The notes under the pieces are model-generated. The model was not told the origin of the DNA and did not search any database. It saw only the letters and a program-made list of their open reading frames with translations. Positions 31,186 through 35,655 of a DNA stretch of 35,655 nucleotides are shown piece after piece (position 1 is the first letter of the stretch; each line of letters begins with the position of its first letter). Origin of the DNA: JBOFGK01 sp051649085 (GTDB lineage Bacteria > Bacillota_I > Bacilli_A > UBA3375). A program made the translations under genes and the position numbers. The DNA is taken from the NCBI GenBank assembly GCA_051649085.1, contig JBOFGK010000006.1, positions 1 through 35,655 of the forward strand, written 5' to 3'.

Positions 31186-33885
31186 ATGGAAATCAAAGAT
31201 ACATTATTAACACCAAAAACATCATTTGCAATGAAAGCAGATCTTGCCAATCGTGAACCAAAGTTTCAAGAGTCTTGGCAAAATGAACAAATTTTTAGAA
31301 AATTAACTGAAAAAAATAATGACAAACCACAATTTATTTTAATTGATGGTCCGCCATATGCAAATGGGAATTTACATACGGGACATGCATTAAATAAAAT
31401 ACTAAAGGATTTTGTTAATCGTTATAAAAGTATGACAGGTTACAAAGTTGATTTTATTCTTGGATGGGATACACATGGATTACCAATTGAAAATGCTTTG
31501 TTAAAACAAAAAGGCTTTAAAATTGAAGAGTATACTGTTGCCGAATTTAGACAGAAATGTCAAGAGTTTGCTGAAAAGCAAATTACTATCCAAAAAGAAC
31601 AGTTTATGCGATTGGGAATTTTAGCTGATCCAAATCAAACGTATCAGACTTATAATAAAGAGTATGAGGCCGCACAAATTCGAATTTTTGCCAAAATGGC
31701 AATGTCAGGTTTGATTTATAAAGGACTAAAACCGGTCTATTGGTCACCATCTTCACAGTCTGCACTTGCAGATGCTGAAATTGAATATCAAAATAAAATT
31801 TCTAATTCAATCTATGTTAAGTTTGAAATTGCATCAGGTGAATTTACAGGTGTGAATGTTGTAATTTGGACAACAACACCGTGGACACTACCAGCAAATC
31901 AAGCAGTATCATTAAATGAAGAAGAAGAATATTCAATTGTTAGTGCAAATGATTGTGACTATTTAGTTGCATCTAAACTTGTTGAAGATTTTGCAGCAAC
32001 AACAAAACTTGAATTAACGTTAAAACAAACACTAAGTGCGAGAGAATTAGCAGGTGTCAGTTTGAAACATCCGATTTTCACCGAAAAACTTGTTCCAATT
32101 ATTTTTGGAGAACATGTAACAACTGATTCAGGAACAGGGTGTGTACATACAGCACCAGGTCATGGGGAAGACGATTATTTAGTTGGACTTAAAAATAATT
32201 TAGAAGTTGTTTCGGTCGTTAATCATCGAGGAATTATGACAGATGAAGCTGGAATGTTTGCAGGTGAATTTTACGAAAAGGCGAATGAGCCAATTATCGA
32301 ATATTTACGTACAAATGGTGCATTAGTTTACCATACAACATTTGAACATTCATATCCACATGACTGGCGTACAAAAAAACCAGTTATTTATCGTGCGACA
32401 GAGCAATGGTTTGCCTCAATTGATAAAATAAAAAATGAAATTTTAACGGAAATTGAAGGTGTCAATTGGATTAATGAATGGGGAGCTGTTCGTTTATCAA
32501 ATATGATGAAAGATCGTGTAGATTGGTGTATTTCTCGTCAGCGAAAATGGGGTGTGCCAATTCCAATCATTTATACAGCAAACATGGAACCAATTATTGA
32601 TGAAGCTGTGTTTGAAAAAATTGCTCAAATATTCGAAGAACATGGAACAAATATTTGGTTTGAACAACCAGCAGAATTTTTCTTGACAGAAAATTATCCA
32701 GATGCAGAATATGTAAAAGAAATGGATATTATGGATGTGTGGTTTGATTCTGGAAGTGCACATACTGCAGTTGGTCAAACAAGACTTGGAAGTGCAGTTG
32801 CCGATTTATACTTAGAAGGAAGTGATCAGTACCGTGGTTGGTTTAATTCATCATTAATTACAAGTGTTGCAGCACATGGACAAGCGCCATATAAAACTGT
32901 TTTATCGCATGGGTTTGTCCTTGATGGAAAAGGTAATAAAATGTCTAAATCACTTGGTAATACAGTTGATCCATTGACAATTATTCAAAAATATGGTGCC
33001 GATATCTTAAGATTATGGGTTGCCTCAGTCGACTATCAATCAGATGTTCGAATAAGTGATGAAATTGTTAAACAAGTTGCTGAAGTATACCGTCGTTTAA
33101 GAAATACATTTAGATTCATGTTAGGGAATTTAAATGATTATGATCAAACAAAGTTTGAAATTAAATCGCTACCTGAAGTTGATCAGTTTATTTTAGGACG
33201 CCTAAGTGAAATTTCAATTGAATGTGTTGAAGCATTTGAAGCATTTGAATTTAAAAAAGTAGCAGAAAAAATTAATGTCTTCTTTACACATGAATTAAGT
33301 GCGTTCTACTTTGACTTTATAAAAGATATAATTTACATTGTTAAAGCTGATGATGAACGTCGTCGTCAAATTCAATTCGTTATTTCGGAAATTTTAAATA
33401 CCCTTGTTACAATTTTAACGCCAATTTTACCACACACAATGGATGAAATTTATCAAGAATTGAAAACAGAAGATAAAATTTTCATGCAAGAAATTCAAAA
33501 ATATAACGTTGATGTTGCACCAGAAATCATGACAAGATATTTTGCGTTTATGGAAGTTAGACATGAATTAAATAAAGCATTAGAAGACGCACGTGCTAAT
33601 GGAATAATTGGAAAAACTTTAGAAGCTAAATTGACACTAGAACTTAATGATGAAATTAAAAGCTTGTTTGCACAAATTCCAGATTTAGAAACATTATTAA
33701 TGGTTTCAAAAATCGAATTTGCTCAAGTTGAAAATATGCAATTGCTTAAAATTGGTGCAGTTGCTGTTACAAAATATACTGATACACGTTGTGAACGTTG
33801 TTGGCGATATTTTGAAGAGGAGCAATTGTCAGCAGAATCACTTTGTGAAACTTGTTCAACTGTAATTGCAGAGTTAAAAGCATAA
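31186..33885 (+). CDS. ileS: Isoleucyl-tRNA synthetase
   Basis: 899 residues, bacterial (IleS1-type) length. Class I motifs: HIGH as HTGH (H64-H67, in PPYANGNLHTGHALNK) and KMSKS at 585-589. The editing (CP1) domain carries WTTTPWTLPAN and GTGCVHTAPGHGEDD. The C-terminal zinc finger is complete (C869, C872, C887, C890), as in the mupirocin-sensitive bacterial class. Its position after the ftsZ-sepF block and before lspA matches the Firmicutes gene order. AGGAG precedes the ATG. Confidence 0.97.
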   Translation: MEIKDTLLTPKTSFAMKADLANREPKFQESWQNEQIFRKLTEKNNDKPQFILIDGPPYANGNLHTGHALNKILKDFVNRYKSMTGYKVDFILGWDTHGLPIENALLKQKGFKIEEYTVAEFRQKCQEFAEKQITIQKEQFMRLGILADPNQTYQTYNKEYEAAQIRIFAKMAMSGLIYKGLKPVYWSPSSQSALADAEIEYQNKISNSIYVKFEIASGEFTGVNVVIWTTTPWTLPANQAVSLNEEEEYSIVSANDCDYLVASKLVEDFAATTKLELTLKQTLSARELAGVSLKHPIFTEKLVPIIFGEHVTTDSGTGCVHTAPGHGEDDYLVGLKNNLEVVSVVNHRGIMTDEAGMFAGEFYEKANEPIIEYLRTNGALVYHTTFEHSYPHDWRTKKPVIYRATEQWFASIDKIKNEILTEIEGVNWINEWGAVRLSNMMKDRVDWCISRQRKWGVPIPIIYTANMEPIIDEAVFEKIAQIFEEHGTNIWFEQPAEFFLTENYPDAEYVKEMDIMDVWFDSGSAHTAVGQTRLGSAVADLYLEGSDQYRGWFNSSLITSVAAHGQAPYKTVLSHGFVLDGKGNKMSKSLGNTVDPLTIIQKYGADILRLWVASVDYQSDVRISDEIVKQVAEVYRRLRNTFRFMLGNLNDYDQTKFEIKSLPEVDQFILGRLSEISIECVEAFEAFEFKKVAEKINVFFTHELSAFYFDFIKDIIYIVKADDERRRQIQFVISEILNTLVTILTPILPHTMDEIYQELKTEDKIFMQEIQKYNVDVAPEIMTRYFAFMEVRHELNKALEDARANGIIGKTLEAKLTLELNDEIKSLFAQIPDLETLLMVSKIEFAQVENMQLLKIGAVAVTKYTDTRCERCWRYFEEEQLSAESLCETCSTVIAELKA

Positions 33886-33895
33886 GGGAGTAAAT

Positions 33896-35176
33896 ATGCA
33901 TAAAAAAACATTTATTGTATTTGCAGTGATGTTAATTGGGCTGTTTAATGTAAACGCCCAATTTTTTAGAGCGGCAGAAATTCAGTTGGAAACAGCTGCA
34001 AAGGAAGCGGTTTATGATCCTGTAACTTTCGAGGAAGTTACACCAGGAATGGAAGCAAAGATTTATGCACCTGGTGATACAATATGTACACAAACAGATG
34101 TGATAGTTAATCTGGACAATCCACAAAATTCGTATTTTACAATTGATATTTTGAATTCAGTAAATTCACAATTACTTGATTCTGTAAATGTAAATACAGT
34201 TGCACCAATTATTAATTTTAAAAGTGGGATAACTGATATAACTCTGCAAATTACTAAACTTGATGATTCCTTTAAACCGATTTCGAGTACTGAGGTTAGA
34301 CAAAATTATAAACTAAAAGATTGTACAGACACAAAAAATGCACCAAAATATTCAAGTAAACAGTATGAATCAAAAATTTCGGTAGAAAATCAAAATATCA
34401 TTTTTTCAAAAGCAAATACGGATCTTAAACTTACTTATGGAATTATTGGGACAAGAATGAAACAAAAAAATTTAAGTGAAACTGTCCAAATAGAAAATCC
34501 AGATAACAATGTAATTCAATTTATTGAAGAATATACAACAGATGGGAAAGTACAGAAAAATTTTTATGAACTAGAAGTAAATCAAACTAATAAAAGCTAT
34601 TTTGTTCGTTCGGTTAGTTCTTTTGATGTCAAATTATTAAATGCTCAAAGTGTCATTAATGTTCCGTATACAATTTTACTTGCTATTACTATTAGTGCGT
34701 GGGTTTTTCTAACTAAAAAAATTCGTAAACTTAAAACTAAAAAAGCAAATAAAGAAATAAGTTGTCATAGCAATCCGTCAAATAACAGAAGACGAAGAAG
34801 AAATAATTCTAATGACTTTGAACAAGAAGCCGTGAGTATTGCAAGTACAGATGCTAAAGCTGCGAATCAACCAGACGCACCTGCAAAACAAGAACAGACT
34901 AGTTCCTCTAAACGTCGTAAGTTAACACCAGAAGAAATTTGGGAACGCAATGAAAGAAAAAAACGAGCACTTGCACGCGAAAATCGTAAACTTAAAGAAC
35001 AAGCTCAAAGTACAAATGACGGGATCACAGAAGCCGAACAACGTCAAATTCATCGAGAAAAATTAAGAAAAAAACGTCAAAGAGAAATGGATGCAAGAAG
35101 AACAAGGGAAATGAGTAGAAATACAACTGAATCGAGTGAGATTAGACCCAAAAAAAGGAGGATAATTGAAAAATAA
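33896..35176 (+). CDS. Unknown bitopic membrane protein with basic, disordered cytoplasmic tail
   Basis: 426 residues, family not recognised. A signal peptide (MHKK, hydrophobic stretch, VNA cleavage-like site after A21) is followed by an exported domain of about 235 residues rich in beta-type sequence with two Cys. One TM helix lies near residues 258-274 (YTILLAITISAWVFL), and a cytoplasmic tail of about 150 residues is very rich in Arg/Lys and Glu (RRRRRNN, KRRKLTPEEIWERNERKKR, REKLRKKRQRE, RPKKRR), predicted coiled-coil or disordered. It overlaps lspA by 11 bp and follows ileS by 10 bp. In Firmicutes the gene beside ileS is often the division protein DivIVA; this unrelated protein occupies that neighbourhood. 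A division or envelope role is only suggested by context; the basic tail could bind nucleic acid, lipids or an acidic partner such as the FtsZ extension. Confidence 0.7.
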   Translation: MHKKTFIVFAVMLIGLFNVNAQFFRAAEIQLETAAKEAVYDPVTFEEVTPGMEAKIYAPGDTICTQTDVIVNLDNPQNSYFTIDILNSVNSQLLDSVNVNTVAPIINFKSGITDITLQITKLDDSFKPISSTEVRQNYKLKDCTDTKNAPKYSSKQYESKISVENQNIIFSKANTDLKLTYGIIGTRMKQKNLSETVQIENPDNNVIQFIEEYTTDGKVQKNFYELEVNQTNKSYFVRSVSSFDVKLLNAQSVINVPYTILLAITISAWVFLTKKIRKLKTKKANKEISCHSNPSNNRRRRRNNSNDFEQEAVSIASTDAKAANQPDAPAKQEQTSSSKRRKLTPEEIWERNERKKRALARENRKLKEQAQSTNDGITEAEQRQIHREKLRKKRQREMDARRTREMSRNTTESSEIRPKKRRIIEK

Positions 35177-35621
35177 ATTTTTATATATCGGAATTTTATT
35201 AGTAATTATTGATCGTGTTAGTAAAATAATTGTAATGAACCAGGATATTGATATCACAATTATTCCATACTTACTTTCGTTTGACTATGTAAAAAATACT
35301 GGAGTTGCATTCAGTGCATTTGCCGGTAATTATTGGTTTATATTAATCTTAAATATTGTTGGTCTTATAGCATTAATAGTATTTTTTAAACAGTCAAATG
35401 ATCAAATAATAAGAAATACGCTTTATATCACGATGGCGGGAGCATTTGGTAATATTTATGATCGAGTTGTATATGGTTATGTAGTTGACTTTATTGATGC
35501 AAATTTCTTTGGATCAATTTTCAATTTGGCTGATGTATGGCTTGTATGTTCGATGGTGTTCTTAGTAGGATACATTTATCTAAAAGAAAAGAAGGAGTCA
35601 AATGACACAACTAATTTGTGA
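35166..35621 (+). CDS. lspA: Lipoprotein signal peptidase (SPase II)
   Basis: 151 residues. Four hydrophobic segments; the catalytic aspartates are D99 (GNIYDRVVYGYVVDF) and D123 (FNLADVWL), and YVKNTGVAFSAF is the conserved substrate-side segment. Cleaves signal peptides of lipoproteins in the membrane. The start is a TTG at 35166 behind a strong AAGGAGG; there is no ATG in a suitable place. It overlaps the preceding gene by 11 bp and the next gene by 20 bp. Confidence 0.95.
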   Translation: MKNKFLYIGILLVIIDRVSKIIVMNQDIDITIIPYLLSFDYVKNTGVAFSAFAGNYWFILILNIVGLIALIVFFKQSNDQIIRNTLYITMAGAFGNIYDRVVYGYVVDFIDANFFGSIFNLADVWLVCSMVFLVGYIYLKEKKESNDTTNL

Positions 35622-35655
35622 ACAACAAAAAGTAAGAGTCGATAAATATATTGCG
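35602..35655 (+). CDS. rluD: Start of an RluD-type pseudouridine synthase, 3'-partial
   Basis: ATG at 35602 behind GAAGGAG; only 18 codons lie in the window. QKVRVDKYIA matches the beginning of the S4 RNA-binding domain (RLDKFLA) of RluD-like 23S rRNA pseudouridine synthases, and lspA-rluD is a common gene pair. The assignment rests on these few residues and the neighbour. Confidence 0.6.
   Translation, partial: MTQLICEQQKVRVDKYIA

Noticed and set aside
1..35655. TGA-as-tryptophan code (Mycoplasma type)
   Set aside because: Several genes end in TGA exactly where the family ends and overlap the next start (uxuA/uxuB, the GNAT pair), and conserved Trp positions are all TGG.
1..35655. tRNA or rRNA genes
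   Set aside because: No TTCGAAT-type T-loop with matching acceptor and anticodon stems, and no rRNA-like stretch, was seen on reading the window; a tRNAscan run would settle this.

Overview
The window is an AT-rich chromosomal segment (about 30% GC by eye). The organism is probably a low-GC Firmicute relative, most likely a Mollicutes/Acholeplasma/Izemoplasma/RF39-type or Erysipelotrichia-like bacterium. TGA is used as a stop (uxuA, the first GNAT gene and trmFO all end in TGA) and Trp is TGG, so this is the standard code and not a Mycoplasma/Spiroplasma code. Promoters repeatedly show an extended -10 of the form TGnTATAAT. The lineage call is inferred from gene content: a divergent ftsA-ftsZ-sepF-ileS-lspA-rluD cluster, Flg_new/InlB-repeat surface proteins and an anaerobe-type flavodiiron protein. 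No marker gene was compared.

Layout. (1) 1-3663: the C-terminal part of a giant surface protein made of about 16 InlB-B/Flg_new repeats, ending in a sorting-like tail. (2) 3664-5136: a 1.5-kb non-coding region. It contains five tandem units of about 200 bp which, read on the minus strand, each look like a complete small-RNA gene: a TATAAT box, a 5' stem-loop at the predicted start, an AU-rich linker complementary to a ribosome-binding site plus start codon, and a Rho-independent terminator with a C-rich loop. This is the most unusual thing in the window. (3) 5137-5397: an orphan YukD/EsaB-like ubiquitin-fold protein. (4) 5521-13714: one seven-gene operon that takes up and degrades beta-glucuronides to pyruvate and glyceraldehyde-3-phosphate (uidA, uxaC, uxuA, SDR-type uxuB, GPH symporter, kdgA, kdgK). 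It is followed by a convergent GntR/FCD regulator. Matching GTATAC-type operator sequences overlap the -10 boxes of both the operon and the regulator.

(5) 14435-17290: a small two-TM protein behind a long leader, two tandem GNAT paralogues and an AbrB-like protein. (6) 17451-21648: housekeeping genes: flavodiiron protein, rpsT, coaX, lepA. (7) 21980-23545: an ABC exporter half-molecule with poorly conserved flanks. (8) 24042-27039: rbfA-ispF-trmFO-xer. (9) 27171-35655: an alpha/beta hydrolase, then a remodelled division cluster: a degenerate FtsA-like protein, an FtsZ with an acidic N-terminal extension of about 157 residues, SepF, IleS, an unknown membrane protein with a basic tail, LspA and the start of RluD.

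How the parts fit together: the glucuronide operon is a self-contained catabolic module typical of gut bacteria (inference). The sRNA-like array lies just upstream of it, and two genes in the operon (the symporter and kdgA) have ribosome-binding sites resembling the sequence the sRNA linker would pair with. The array may therefore regulate the operon post-transcriptionally. That link is a hypothesis.
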